64,000 bases of DNA. Source: Streptomyces calvus. Its GTDB lineage: Bacteria; Actinomycetota; Actinomycetes; Streptomycetales; Streptomycetaceae. The notes under the pieces are model-generated. The model was not told where the DNA came from, did not search any database, and worked only from the letters and a program-made list of their open reading frames with translations. Below, in pieces: positions 9,951 through 20,754 of the stretch. The position numbers were made by a program, and so were the translations under genes. Where the stretch lies: assembly GCF_006782915.1 (NCBI RefSeq), contig NZ_VCNP01000043.1, forward strand, positions 310,001-374,000, written 5' to 3'. Each line of letters begins with the position of its first letter. Position 1 is the stretch's first letter.

Positions 9951-10013
9951 CCGGCCGGTCCCGTCCGTCGGTGGGCGGTCCCGCGGCGCCGGGAAGCGGA
10001 CGGGAACGGCCGG
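9951..10013. terminator. Bidirectional hairpin between galK and the GNAT gene
   Basis: CCGGCCGGTCCCGTCCG at 9951-9967 pairs with CGGACGGGAACGGCCGG at 9997-10013, with a 2-base internal mismatch and a 29-base GC-rich loop. It sits between convergent stops at 9944 and 10032. Confidence 0.6.
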
Positions 10014-10031
10014 ACAGTCCCGTCGGGCCGC

Positions 10032-10487
10032 TCAGCCGAGCCGCTTCGTCAGGGTGAACTCCGTGATCCCCGGCGGGTAGTCGGGGATCACGCACACCAC
10101 CTCGTAGCCGTGTTTGCGGTAGAAGTCCGGGGCCTGGAAGTCCCAGGTCTCCACGCGGGAGGCGGTGCAGGCGCGTTCGCCGGCGGCGACGCGTTCCGCC
10201 TGCGCCAGCAGCCGCGATCCGAGGCCGGCGCCCCGGTGGCGGTCGTCGACCCACAGGTAGGTGACGTGCAGCCAGGTCGTCCACGTGTGGCCGACCAGGC
10301 CGCCGGCCAGCTCGCCGTTCGCATCCAACGCCCACACGTGCAAAGGCGATTCGCGTTCGTCCGGGGTTCCGCGCAGCGCCCGCAGGTGCGGGGAGGCCGC
10401 GGTGTTCGTGTCCCGGAGCCGCCTGCGGAGCAGATCACGTCGGGCCTTGTCGACTTCTGTCTCAAGACGAAACATGCGGCACACCAT
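10032..10487 (-). CDS. GNAT family N-acetyltransferase
   Basis: The protein is about 151 residues and carries a GNAT fold. The acetyl-CoA pyrophosphate-binding motif is RHRGAGLGSRLLAQAE (R-x-x-G-x-G), preceded by the strand HVTYLWVDD and followed by the C-terminal FYRKHGYEVVCVIPD typical of GNATs. The acceptor substrate cannot be predicted. ATG 10487 is used here; ATG 10475 (MFRLETEV) is equally plausible, as neither has a clear ribosome site. The gene is monocistronic, convergent with galK and divergent from the LuxR gene. Confidence 0.8.
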   Translation of the reverse strand: MVCRMFRLETEVDKARRDLLRRRLRDTNTAASPHLRALRGTPDERESPLHVWALDANGELAGGLVGHTWTTWLHVTYLWVDDRHRGAGLGSRLLAQAERVAAGERACTASRVETWDFQAPDFYRKHGYEVVCVIPDYPPGITEFTLTKRLG

Positions 10488-10778
10488 AAACGCGTAAGGC
10501 CGCCAGTTCTGCACATCCCCTTCCGTTCCCGGCCCCCGCCCGTACGCTGAAACACAGCGCCGGTGGGGGCCGGCGCCGTTCAGGGGGCGAGACAGTCGGG
10601 TACGGCGTCCGGGGTGGGGTGGTGGCTGTCGCGCGGCGGCGGCCGTGCGGCCGCGACGGCCCGTCCCGCGTTCACCGGATGAGTGGCAGGGGCCTCGGCG
10701 CCGTACCCGCGCCGGTGTCGTCCTTTGACGATCGGGGTAAGTCCCCTGCTCCGCGAGGAGTTCGGGGAAGGGGGTTTC
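10488..10778. other. Divergent intergenic region, GNAT / LuxR regulator
   Basis: This 291-bp region serves both divergent promoters. I see no strong palindrome, repeat or RNA gene in it. The only clear signal is a GAAGGGGG ribosome site at the LuxR gene. Confidence 0.5.
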
Positions 10779-11546
10779 GTGGTACGCATTCGTGTCCTGG
10801 TCGTCGACGACCACCGCATCTTCGCCGAGTCACTGGCCGCGGCCCTGGCCGCCGAGCCGGACGTCGAAGTGTCGGCGGCCGGCAGCGGCCCGGCCGCGCT
10901 GCGCTGCCTGGAACGGGCGGCCGCGGAGGGGCGGCGGTTCGACGTGCTGCTCGTCGACGCCGACCTGGGCGGCACGGCGCCCGGCGGCCGGCCGGCCGTG
11001 CCCGTGCAGGCCGGCGACGAGGACGGCCTGGTCGACGGGATCTCGCTGGTCACCGGCGTGCGCTCGGCGTATCCGCAGGTGCGTCTCGTGGTCCTCGCGG
11101 AGAAGGACGACGCGGGCCGCGCCGCGGTCGCGCTGCAGGCGGGCGCCTCCGGCTGGGTCGCCAAGGACTGCTCGCTGAGCCGGCTGCTCACCGTCATCCG
11201 GGGCGTGCTGCGCGACGAGACGCATCTGCCGCCCGCCCTGCTCACCGGCGTACTGCGCGAACTGACCGCCACCCGCAAGCACCGCACCGAGAGCGAACGG
11301 CTCGTGGAGTCCCTCACCCCGCGCGAGCGGGAGGTGCTGCGGTGCATGGTCGCGGGACTGGGGCGCAAGGCCGTCGCCGAGCGCCTGTACCTGTCCCCGC
11401 ACACCGTGCGCACCCACATGCAGAACGTCCTCGGGAAGCTGGGCGTGCACTCCACGCTGGCCGCGGTGGCCCTGGCCCGGCGGGCGGGCGTCGGGCCCGT
11501 CGACCTATCCGGGGATGTTGTCGAACGGGGCGGTCAGCCGGCGTAG
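10779..11546 (+). CDS. LuxR/NarL-type response regulator
   Basis: The protein has 255 residues. The receiver begins VVRIRVLVVDDHRIFAESL, keeps the phospho-acceptor region (RFDVLLVDADLGG) and the switch lysine (SGWVAKDC), and carries an insertion of about 25 residues after the Asp strand (PGGRPAVPVQAGDEDGLVDG). The C-terminal LuxR helix-turn-helix runs LTPREREVLRCMVAGLGRKA to HMQNVLGKLGVHS. GTG 10779 is chosen for its GAAGGGGG ribosome site five bases upstream; longer upstream frames lack support. No histidine kinase is adjacent. Its 3' end overlaps the convergent tamR gene by 42 bp. Confidence 0.85.
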   Translation: MVRIRVLVVDDHRIFAESLAAALAAEPDVEVSAAGSGPAALRCLERAAAEGRRFDVLLVDADLGGTAPGGRPAVPVQAGDEDGLVDGISLVTGVRSAYPQVRLVVLAEKDDAGRAAVALQAGASGWVAKDCSLSRLLTVIRGVLRDETHLPPALLTGVLRELTATRKHRTESERLVESLTPREREVLRCMVAGLGRKAVAERLYLSPHTVRTHMQNVLGKLGVHSTLAAVALARRAGVGPVDLSGDVVERGGQPA

Positions 11547-12002
11547 CAGCCCGGCCAGTTCGCCGCGCTGCGCGCGGCTCAGCTCGGCGAGGATCGCGCG
11601 CTCCTGGTCCAGCAGCCCGGCCAGCGCCTGGTCGGCACGGTCGCGGCCCTCGTCGGTGAGGCGCACCAGGACGCCCCGCCGGTCACTGGGGTCGGGCAGC
11701 CGCTCCACCAGGCCCTTCTTGGCGAGGCGGTCGATACGGTTGGTCATCGTGCCCGAGGTGACGAGCGTCTGGGTGAGAAGCTGCCCCGGAGAGAGCTGGT
11801 ACGGGGTGCCCGCGCGGCGCAGCGCGGTCAGGACGTCGAACTCCCAGGACTCCAGGCCGTGCTCGGCGAAGGCCAGCCGGCGCGCCCGGTCCAGGTGCCG
11901 GGCCAGTCTGCTCACCCGGCTGAGCACCTCGAGCGGTTCCACGTCGAGGTCCGGGCGCTCCCGGCGCCACGCTGCGACCAGCCGATCGACCTCGTCCTCC
12001 AT
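11505..12002 (-). CDS. tamR: MarR family regulator, TamR-like
   Basis: The 165-residue protein has a MarR winged helix: LESWEFDVLTALRRAG, then the recognition region TQTLVTSGTMTNRIDRLAKKGLVERLPDPSDRRGVLVRLT including the wing DPSDRRG. It is divergent from a trans-aconitate methyltransferase gene, the arrangement of tamR/tam in S. coelicolor. There TamR is reported to repress tam and itself and to be released by trans-aconitate, cis-aconitate or citrate. Start ATG 12002 (MEDEVDRLVAAW) begins at the conserved helix; frames further upstream run through the operator. It overlaps the convergent LuxR gene at its 3' end. Confidence 0.88.
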   Translation of the reverse strand: MEDEVDRLVAAWRRERPDLDVEPLEVLSRVSRLARHLDRARRLAFAEHGLESWEFDVLTALRRAGTPYQLSPGQLLTQTLVTSGTMTNRIDRLAKKGLVERLPDPSDRRGVLVRLTDEGRDRADQALAGLLDQERAILAELSRAQRGELAGLLRRLTAPFDNIPG

Positions 12003-12036
12003 GGCGATCAGTGTAGTGGTTGTGTCGATGTGAAGT

Positions 12037-12068
12037 CTCTTGATGTCGAGCATCTTGACGTCGAGATG
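12037..12068. promoter_or_regulatory. MarR-type operator between tamR and tam
   Basis: CATCTTGACGTCGAGATG at 12051-12068 is an imperfect palindrome, and an overlapping related element TCTCTTGATGTCGAG lies immediately before it. It is centred in the 119-bp divergent spacer, about 50 bp from each start. This fits a TamR site controlling both genes; binding is inferred. Confidence 0.7.
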
Positions 12069-12121
12069 GTAGGGCGGAGACGCTGGGTACCCGGCACTCC
12101 GCACCGCACCGGGAGGCATCC

Positions 12122-12964
12122 ATGTCCGCGGCCGCCACCGACCCCACCTGGGACCCCGCCCAGTACCTGCGTCACGCCGGGCACCGCACCCGGCCCTTCG
12201 CCGACCTGCTCGCCCGCGTCCCGCAACTCCCCGGCGACCCGCCCCGCATCGCCGACCTCGGCTGCGGTGCAGGCAACGTCACCGCGCTCCTCGCCGACCG
12301 CTGGCCCACCGCCCGGATCACCGGATACGACAACTCGCCCGAGATGCTCGACCGGGCCCGCGCCGACCACGGGACCGGCAGGCTGGACTTCGTCCACGCC
12401 GACCTCCGCACCTGGACGCCCGAGGAGCCGTACGACCTGATCGTCAGCAACGCCGCGCTGCACTGGGTGCCGGGGCACGCGCAGCGGTTCCGCGACTGGA
12501 TCTCCGGGCTCACCCCCGGCGGCACCCTCGCCTTCCAGGTGCCCGGCAACTTCGACGCCCCCAGCCACACCCTGCTGCGCGACCTGGCCGCCTCCCCGCG
12601 CCGCCGCGACCGCCTGTCCGGCGTCCTGCGCCACCAGGAGGCGGTGCTCCGCCCGGAGGACTACCTGGAGCGCCTGACCGCGCTCGGCTGCACCACCGAC
12701 GCCTGGGAGACCACGTACGTCCACCTGCTGACCGGCGAGGACCCGGTCCTGGACTGGGTCGAGGGGACGACCCTGCGGCCCGTGCTGACCGCCCTCGCCG
12801 ACGACCCCGAGGCGCGGGACGCCTTCCTCGCCGAGTACCGCACCGCCCTGCGGGCCGCCTACCCGGCCGGCCCCCACGGCACCCCGTTCCGCTTCCGCCG
12901 GGTCTTCGCGGTCGCCCGCACGCAGGCGGGACGGGGCGCCGCGGAAGGTCAGGACTTCCGGTGA
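12122..12964 (+). CDS. tam: Trans-aconitate 2-methyltransferase
   Basis: Tam methylates trans-aconitate, an aconitase inhibitor formed from cis-aconitate, using S-adenosylmethionine. The 280-residue protein has the class I motif IADLGCGAGNVTALLADRWP near residue 42 and GYDNSPEMLDRAR. The family-typical LIVSNAALHWVPGH and QVPGNFDAPSH follow. ATG 12122 is immediately preceded by a GGGAGG ribosome site. The product links to TCA-cycle stress and is controlled by the divergent MarR gene. Its 3' end overlaps the convergent TetR gene by 16 bp. Confidence 0.92.
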   Translation: MSAAATDPTWDPAQYLRHAGHRTRPFADLLARVPQLPGDPPRIADLGCGAGNVTALLADRWPTARITGYDNSPEMLDRARADHGTGRLDFVHADLRTWTPEEPYDLIVSNAALHWVPGHAQRFRDWISGLTPGGTLAFQVPGNFDAPSHTLLRDLAASPRRRDRLSGVLRHQEAVLRPEDYLERLTALGCTTDAWETTYVHLLTGEDPVLDWVEGTTLRPVLTALADDPEARDAFLAEYRTALRAAYPAGPHGTPFRFRRVFAVARTQAGRGAAEGQDFR

Positions 12965-13626
12965 CCTATCAGCCGCGGCTTCGGCTCCAGGCCGTCCAGG
13001 CCGTGCCAGGCCAGGTTGACCAGGTGCGCCGCCACCTCCGCCTTCTTCGGCTTGCGCACGTCCAGCCACCACTGGCCGGTCAGGGCCACCATCCCCACCA
13101 GCGCCTGCGCGTACAGCGGGGCCAGCTTCGGATCGAAGCCGCGGCTCTTGAACTCGCGGCCCAGAATGTCCTCCACCTGGGTGGCGATGTCCGAGATGAG
13201 AGACGCGAAGGAACCCGTCGACTGCGGGATCGGGGAGTCACGGACCAGGATGCGGAAACCGTCCGTGTACTCCTCGATGTAGTCCAGCAGCGCGAACGCG
13301 GCCTGTTCGCACAGCTCGCGCGGATGGCCGGCGGTCAGCGAGCCGGTCACCATGTCCAGCAGACGACGCATCTCCCGGTCCACCACCACCGCGTACAGGC
13401 CCTCCTTGCCGCCGAAATGCTCGTACACCACCGGTTTGGAGACCCCAGCCTTCGCCGCGATCTCCTCCACCGACGTGCCCTCGAAGCCCTTCGCCGCGAA
13501 CAGGGTCCGGCCGATCTCCAGCAGCTGTTGGCGGCGCTCCGCACCGGTCATCCGGGTGCGACGCGCTCGCCGCGGCTTGTCATTGCTCGGGGTGCTGCTG
13601 GAGTCGGTCGCCACGGCGACCATCAT
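12949..13626 (-). CDS. TetR family regulator, coupled to desaturase
   Basis: The 225-residue protein has a Ser/Arg-rich N-terminal extension, then a TetR helix-turn-helix (RRQQLLEIGRTLFAAKGFEG, TSVEEIAAKAGVSKPVVYEHF). The C-terminal ligand domain contains TGQWWLDVRKPKK. Start ATG 13626 overlaps the TGA of the upstream desaturase gene (ATGA), indicating coupling; ATG 13623 is an alternative. It probably represses its own operon at the tandem palindromes near 14.7 kb, likely in response to acyl-CoA as for other desaturase-linked TetR proteins. The ligand is inferred. Confidence 0.88.
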   Translation of the reverse strand: MMVAVATDSSSTPSNDKPRRARRTRMTGAERRQQLLEIGRTLFAAKGFEGTSVEEIAAKAGVSKPVVYEHFGGKEGLYAVVVDREMRRLLDMVTGSLTAGHPRELCEQAAFALLDYIEEYTDGFRILVRDSPIPQSTGSFASLISDIATQVEDILGREFKSRGFDPKLAPLYAQALVGMVALTGQWWLDVRKPKKAEVAAHLVNLAWHGLDGLEPKPRLIGHRKS

Positions 13627-14636
13627 GCCGCCTCGACGGACTCCTTCCCCTGCCGGGAGCCGCCTTCCGCGGTGTTGCGGCGGGAATCGATACGGGAGCG
13701 TGACGGCCACCGCACGTCGTAGGCCCAGCCCAGCTGTTCGAACCAGCGGATCAGCCGGGCGCTGGAGTCCAGCTGCCACCGCTCCACACCGTGCCGCGCG
13801 GACGTCGGGTCGGCGTGGTGCAGGTTGTGCCAGGACTCACCGCAGGACAGCACCGCCAGCCACCACACGTTGCCCGAGCGGTCCCGCGACTTGAACGGAC
13901 GCTTGCCGACCGCGTGGCAGATCGAGTTGATCGACCACGTCACATGGTGCAGCAGCGCCACCCGCACGAGGGAGCCCCAGAAGAAGCCGGTGAACGCGCC
14001 CCACCACGACATGGTGACCAGGCCGCCGATCAGCGCCGGCAGCGCCAGCGACAGCGCCGTCCACAGGACGAACTGCCGGGAGATCGCACGCAGCGCCGGG
14101 TCCTTGATCAGATCCGGTGCGTACTTGTCCTGCGGCGTCTGCTCCTCGTCGAACATCCAGCCGATGTGCGCCCACCACAGGCCCTTGATCAGCGCCGGCA
14201 CCGTCTCCCCGTACTTCCACGGCGAATGCGGGTCGCCTTCGGCGTCGGAGAACTTGTGGTGCTTGCGGTGATCGGCCACCCAGCGCACCAGGGGCCCCTC
14301 GACCGCCATGGACCCGGCGATCGCCAGCGCGATCTTCAGCGGCCGCTTCGCCTTGAACGAACCGTGGGTGAAATGCCGGTGGAAGCCGATCGTGATGCCG
14401 TGGCATCCCAGGTAGTAGAAGAACACCAGCAGACCGAGGTCCAGCCAGCTCACCCCCCAGCCCCAGGCCAGCGGCACCGCCGCCACCAGCGCGAGGAACG
14501 GGACGGTGATGAAGAGCAGCAGTGTGATCTGCTCGATGGAACGCTTGCGCTCACCGCCGAGCGTGGCGGAGGCTACGGCGTCGTCGGACCGGGGTTGCTT
14601 CGGCGCTTCGTCGAGCACATCGGAGCGTGAGGTCAT
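13623..14636 (-). CDS. Membrane fatty acid (acyl-CoA) delta-9-type desaturase
   Basis: The enzyme inserts a cis double bond into acyl chains using a di-iron centre, O2 and electrons, at the membrane. The 337-residue product has the three histidine boxes: HRHFTH, HRKHHK and HNLHHAD. Hydrophobic segments lie at about 36-80, 190-230 and nearby. ATG 14636 is preceded by AGGGGA at suitable spacing. The TetR gene overlaps its stop. A promoter with tandem palindromes lies 65-120 bp upstream, divergent from ppc. Substrate chain length and double-bond position cannot be read from sequence. Confidence 0.93.
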   Translation of the reverse strand: MTSRSDVLDEAPKQPRSDDAVASATLGGERKRSIEQITLLLFITVPFLALVAAVPLAWGWGVSWLDLGLLVFFYYLGCHGITIGFHRHFTHGSFKAKRPLKIALAIAGSMAVEGPLVRWVADHRKHHKFSDAEGDPHSPWKYGETVPALIKGLWWAHIGWMFDEEQTPQDKYAPDLIKDPALRAISRQFVLWTALSLALPALIGGLVTMSWWGAFTGFFWGSLVRVALLHHVTWSINSICHAVGKRPFKSRDRSGNVWWLAVLSCGESWHNLHHADPTSARHGVERWQLDSSARLIRWFEQLGWAYDVRWPSRSRIDSRRNTAEGGSRQGKESVEAA

Positions 14637-14701
14637 GCGTGTCCCCTGTGGGGTATGTGGACTGGGGGTGGTGCCGGGCCGTCGGGACCGCACAGCGTTC
14701 C

Positions 14702-14729
14702 TACGGTTCCGTAACCTACGGCATCGTAA
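14702..14729 (-). promoter_or_regulatory. Tandem 13-bp near-palindromes, probable TetR operator
   Basis: TACGGTTCCGTAA at 14702-14714 and TACGGCATCGTAA at 14717-14729 are direct copies spaced 15 bp apart. Each is itself palindromic (TACGG/CCGTA and TACG/CGTA). They begin at the inferred -10 of the desaturase promoter, an ideal position for repression by the co-transcribed TetR protein. Confidence 0.7.
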
Positions 14730-14756
14730 GTATGGCAGTGCGTCGCTCGGCGGCAA
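14729..14756 (-). promoter_or_regulatory. Candidate desaturase promoter
   Basis: Read on the minus strand, TTGCCG (14756-14751) and CATACT (14734-14729) are separated by 16 bp and resemble -35 and -10 boxes. The -10 abuts the tandem palindromes. No transcript data are available. Confidence 0.45.
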
Positions 14757-14926
14757 GAGCCCGTGAGCCAGCGCGTCCGGGTCGACACCTATCCTTGAAG
14801 TCGGTCGGACAGCGCGGTCCGCTCTGATTTCTTCCCGGACGTCCGGCCCGCAGGCGGTGCACGCCGTGCGAGACGCCGTCCGGGTTCCCTCCCAGACGAG
14901 CTTCAACACTGCAAGGAGCCGCACCT

Positions 14927-17668
<2,742 letters not shown>

Positions 17669-17679
17669 CCCACGACGAA

Positions 17680-17720
17680 AGGGGTGCCCCCGAGCCGCGT
17701 ACGAGCTCGGGGGCACCCCT
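17680..17720 (+). terminator. Strong ppc terminator
   Basis: A perfect 16-bp stem begins AGGGGTGCCCCCGAGC and has a 9-base loop. It starts 12 bp after the ppc stop and lies before the convergent surface-protein gene, so it may work in both directions. Confidence 0.85.
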
Positions 17721-17741
17721 GTTGTGCCGTCGGGACCGGCG

Positions 17742-18410
17742 TCAGGCGGCGGACCTCCGGCGGCGGAACATCAGGAAACCGCCCACGGCGAGCAGCGCGG
17801 CCGCCGCACCGGCCAGCAGACCCACCGGGGCACCGCTGCCGGTCTCGGCGAGGTCACCGGAACCGCCCTGCGCGGACGACTCCGCGACCGGGACGGCCGA
17901 GGACGAGGCGGACACGGAAGCGGCAGGCTCGGACGCAGCCGGCGCCGACGCGGACGCGGACGCCGAGGCGGACGGCGTGCCGCCCGGCTCCTCGGACTCC
18001 TTCCCGCCCTCGCAGTCCGACCAGAACACCTTGTGCTTGGCCGAACCCTTCTCGCCGTCGAAGTTCCAGAACAGCTTGTAGTGGCCGTCCGGCAGCGACA
18101 GGTCCTCGGTGCGGCCGTGACCGGACGCGTCCAGGACCAGGCTGTCCGACAGCACCGTCTCACCCTTGGTGCCGGCCGTCGGGGCCCACACCTCGATACG
18201 CCAGTCGACCTGCTGACCGGCATCGAAACCGAAGGCGTCCAGGTAGAAGTCGCACACGTGCGGCTCGTTGCGGCGCTGCTCCTCACCGGTCGAGACGTCG
18301 TGGATCTTGACCGTGCCGTCGTCACCCGGCGCGGCGTGCGCGGCGGGAGCGGTCAGGGCAACGGCAGAGAGCGCGACGGCGAATACGCCGACGCGAACAG
18401 GGGTACGCAT
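17742..18410 (-). CDS. Secreted surface protein with LAETG sortase motif
   Basis: The 222-residue precursor has a signal peptide (MRTPVRVGVFAVALSAVALT to APAAHAAPG, cleavage near 29). A globular domain follows with two Cys (HVCDFYLDAF and WSDCEGG), then a Ser/Ala/Pro-rich spacer. The C-terminal sorting signal is LAETG plus hydrophobic helix LLAGAAAALLAVGGFLMF and RRRR tail. LAxTG is the preferred motif of Streptomyces class E sortases, so it is probably wall-anchored. ATG 18410 is chosen; ATG 18422 is possible. The extracellular domain function is unknown. Confidence 0.85.
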   Translation of the reverse strand: MRTPVRVGVFAVALSAVALTAPAAHAAPGDDGTVKIHDVSTGEEQRRNEPHVCDFYLDAFGFDAGQQVDWRIEVWAPTAGTKGETVLSDSLVLDASGHGRTEDLSLPDGHYKLFWNFDGEKGSAKHKVFWSDCEGGKESEEPGGTPSASASASASAPAASEPAASVSASSSAVPVAESSAQGGSGDLAETGSGAPVGLLAGAAAALLAVGGFLMFRRRRSAA

Positions 18411-18576
18411 GAGGCAGTCCATCTTCGAGTGACGACGGGGAAGATGTGGAGGGGGCGATTCAGCGTCCTGTCTCCCTGACCCCACGTCAAGCACGAACGT
18501 GCAACGCACAAATGCTTCACACACCGGGCCGCCGCACACACCCCCCGGCACACCCCCGAAGCATCGGCGAACCCCC

Positions 18577-19065
18577 TCAGACCACCAGAAAAGCCGCCGT
18601 CAGCAGCGCCGTCCCCGACAGCGCCAGCACCCACGCCGGCCGCGTCCGCAACAACCCGCCCGCCACCACCACCGACGCCAGCAGCAGCGCCCCACCCAAC
18701 GGCACCCAGGCGTGCAGCACCCCGGCAGGACCCGAACGGACCGCCTCCCGGCCACCCGGCTTCAACACCACCGTGTAGGTCCGCCCCTCCTCCACGGCCA
18801 CCGAGTTCTCCAGCACCACCTCGGCCCGCGGCTGCGACCCCTGCGACAACGGGCTGTACCGCCCCGTACACGCCTCCGCACCGCACCGCGTCACGGCAAC
18901 CGTGCCGCGCTCACGCCCCTTCGTCAGCATCGCGTGCTGCGCCGTCCCCCACGACGCCCACACGCCCGCGATCAGGATCAGCGCCGTCACCACACCCATC
19001 GCCGCGAACCGGCCGAACCGCAGCACGGCGCGCGCACCACCGGAGGAGCTGACCGCAGAAGGCAT
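18577..19065 (-). CDS. Membrane protein of unknown function
   Basis: The 162-residue protein has a membrane helix at about 21-40 (MGVVTALILIAGVWASWGTA), an extracytoplasmic region with two Cys (TRCGAEACTGRYSP) and two C-terminal helices at about 118-158. The pattern (helix, short external beta-rich domain, helix pair) is common in actinobacterial hypothetical proteins. AAGGAT lies seven bases before ATG 19065. It lies between the LAETG gene and pth on the same strand, with 125-166 bp gaps on either side, so operon membership is uncertain. I do not recognise a family. Confidence 0.7.
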   Translation of the reverse strand: MPSAVSSSGGARAVLRFGRFAAMGVVTALILIAGVWASWGTAQHAMLTKGRERGTVAVTRCGAEACTGRYSPLSQGSQPRAEVVLENSVAVEEGRTYTVVLKPGGREAVRSGPAGVLHAWVPLGGALLLASVVVAGGLLRTRPAWVLALSGTALLTAAFLVV

Positions 19066-19190
19066 GGCCGCGATCCTTGGCCATGACCTTGCGATCGGTC
19101 AACTCCCACGGGCCGCCACGGGGGACAAGTCAGCCGATGTACACATCACCCCACCACACCCGCCACACCACCAGGCACGCAAGCCACGCC

Positions 19191-19799
19191 TCAGGAGTTG
19201 TACGAACCCTGCGCCCGCTCCAACCCCTCGATCACCAGACACTCCACCGCATCCGCCGCCCGGTCCACGAAGTAGTCCAACTCCTTGCGCTCCGCCGACG
19301 AAAAATCCTTCAGCACGAAATCCGCCACCTGCATCCGCCCCGGCGGACGCCCGATTCCGAACCGCACCCGGTGGTACTCCCGCCCGAACGCCTTCGTCAA
19401 CGACTTCAACCCGTTGTGACCGTTGTCCCCGCCACCCAACTTCAGCCGCAACGTCCCGAAGTCGATGTCCAACTCGTCATGAACCGCCACCACCTGCGCC
19501 ACCGGAACCTTGTAGAACTCCCGCAACGCATTCACCGGCCCACCCGACAGATTCATGTACGACATCGGCTTGGCCAGCACCACCCGCCGGCTCCCCGGCC
19601 CCGCAGGCCCGATCCGACCCTCCACCACCTGCGCCTGAGCCTTGCCCGCACGCTTGAACCGGCCACCGATCCGCTCCGCCAGCAGATCCGCCACCATGAA
19701 CCCCACGTTGTGCCGGTTCATCGCATACTCCGGCCCCGGATTGCCCAGCCCCACGATCAGCCAGGGCCCCACCGCACCCGCCGCCGCATCCGTCGTCAC
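19191..19799 (-). CDS. pth: Peptidyl-tRNA hydrolase
   Basis: Pth releases tRNA from prematurely dissociated peptidyl-tRNA. The 202-residue protein has IVGLGNPGPEYAMNRHNVGF with the catalytic His near the N-terminus, KPMSYMNLSG, the HDELDIDFG signature and GGGDNGHNGLKS. GTG 19799 is preferred because a GAAGGAGG ribosome site is about seven bases upstream; ATG 19805 is too close to it. The gene lies downstream of rplY on the same strand with a hairpin between, the usual rplY-pth order in actinobacteria. Confidence 0.93.
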   Translation of the reverse strand: MTTDAAAGAVGPWLIVGLGNPGPEYAMNRHNVGFMVADLLAERIGGRFKRAGKAQAQVVEGRIGPAGPGSRRVVLAKPMSYMNLSGGPVNALREFYKVPVAQVVAVHDELDIDFGTLRLKLGGGDNGHNGLKSLTKAFGREYHRVRFGIGRPPGRMQVADFVLKDFSSAERKELDYFVDRAADAVECLVIEGLERAQGSYNS

Positions 19800-19891
19800 G
19801 TCCATGCCTCCTTCATACGCGCCACCACCGCGCCCCACGCACCCACGCACCCACGCCCACGCACCCACACGCACCCACGCGTCCTCATACA

Positions 19892-19928
19892 CGTCGGCCG
19901 CTGCCCCGCACGGGAACAGCGGCCGACG
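19892..19928 (-). terminator. Hairpin after rplY
   Basis: A 12-bp stem (CGTCGGCCGCTG with its complement) has a 13-base loop. It lies 21 bp beyond the rplY stop on the minus strand and may partly terminate or attenuate transcription into pth. Confidence 0.65.
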
Positions 19929-19949
19929 AAACGACGACTACGAGAGGAA

Positions 19950-20549
19950 TCAGGCCTCGGCGGCCGCCTCGCCCTCTTCCTCGGCACCCTCGGCGGGCGC
20001 CTCCTCGGCCTGCGCGGCCAGCACCTGCAGCACCACGGCGTCCTCGTCCACCGCCAGCGTCACACCGTTCGGCAGCGCGATGTCCTTGGCGTGGATCGAC
20101 GCACCGGCCTCCAGGCCCTCCACCGACACCGTCACGCTCTCCGGAATGTGCGTCGCCTCGGCCTCGACCGGCAGCGCGTCCAGAACGTGCTCCAGCAGGT
20201 AACCACCCGGAGCCAGCTCACCCTCGGTCTGCACCGGGATCTCGACCTGAACCTTCTCGCCACGCTTGACCAGCAGCAGGTCCACGTGCTCCAGGAAACC
20301 CTTCAGCGGGTCACGCTGCACCGACTTCGGAATCGCCAGCTCGCTCGACTTGCCGTCGATGTCCAGCGCGATCAGCACGTTCGGCGTACGCAGCGCCAGC
20401 AGCAGCTCGTGGCCCGGGAACGTCAGGTGCAGCGGGTCCGAACCGTGCCCGTACAGCACACCCGGAACCTTGTTGTCACGACGGATACGACGGGCCGCAC
20501 CCTTGCCGAACTCGCTGCGCGTCTCGGCGGAGATCTTCACCTCGGACAT
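19950..20549 (-). CDS. rplY: 50S ribosomal protein L25/general stress protein Ctc
   Basis: L25 binds 5S rRNA. The 199-residue product is the long Ctc-type form. The N-terminal L25 domain runs VKISAETRSEFGKGAARRIR to VPGVLYGHGSDP and is followed by the TL5 C-terminal beta domain. The tail is acidic (EEAPAEGAEEEGEAAAEA), a common actinobacterial extension. ATG 20549 has GAGGAG at good spacing; a GTG six bases upstream is less suitable. Neighbours prs, glmU and pth are on the same strand. Confidence 0.95.
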   Translation of the reverse strand: MSEVKISAETRSEFGKGAARRIRRDNKVPGVLYGHGSDPLHLTFPGHELLLALRTPNVLIALDIDGKSSELAIPKSVQRDPLKGFLEHVDLLLVKRGEKVQVEIPVQTEGELAPGGYLLEHVLDALPVEAEATHIPESVTVSVEGLEAGASIHAKDIALPNGVTLAVDEDAVVLQVLAAQAEEAPAEGAEEEGEAAAEA

Positions 20550-20656
20550 ACTCACTCCTCGAAGTCAGAAACGGACGTGGTCACCCGGCCACGAACGGCC
20601 TGCTACGAAGAGCGCGTCGATAACGGACCACCGCACCGACTTCCGAAGAAGCAGCA

Positions 20657-20706
20657 CGGCCTCCCTCGCCGAGCAACTGCATCAGTCTACTCGGACCGGG
20701 AGGCCG
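20657..20706 (-). terminator. Probable prs terminator
   Basis: CGGCCTCCCTCGCCGAG pairs with CTCGGACCGGGAGGCCG, with a 3-base internal mismatch and a 16-base loop. It lies 49 bp after the prs stop and before rplY on the minus strand. Confidence 0.55.
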
Positions 20707-20754
20707 CACCCAAAACGATCACCGGGACCCCACAGGAACCCCGACGCAGAACCC

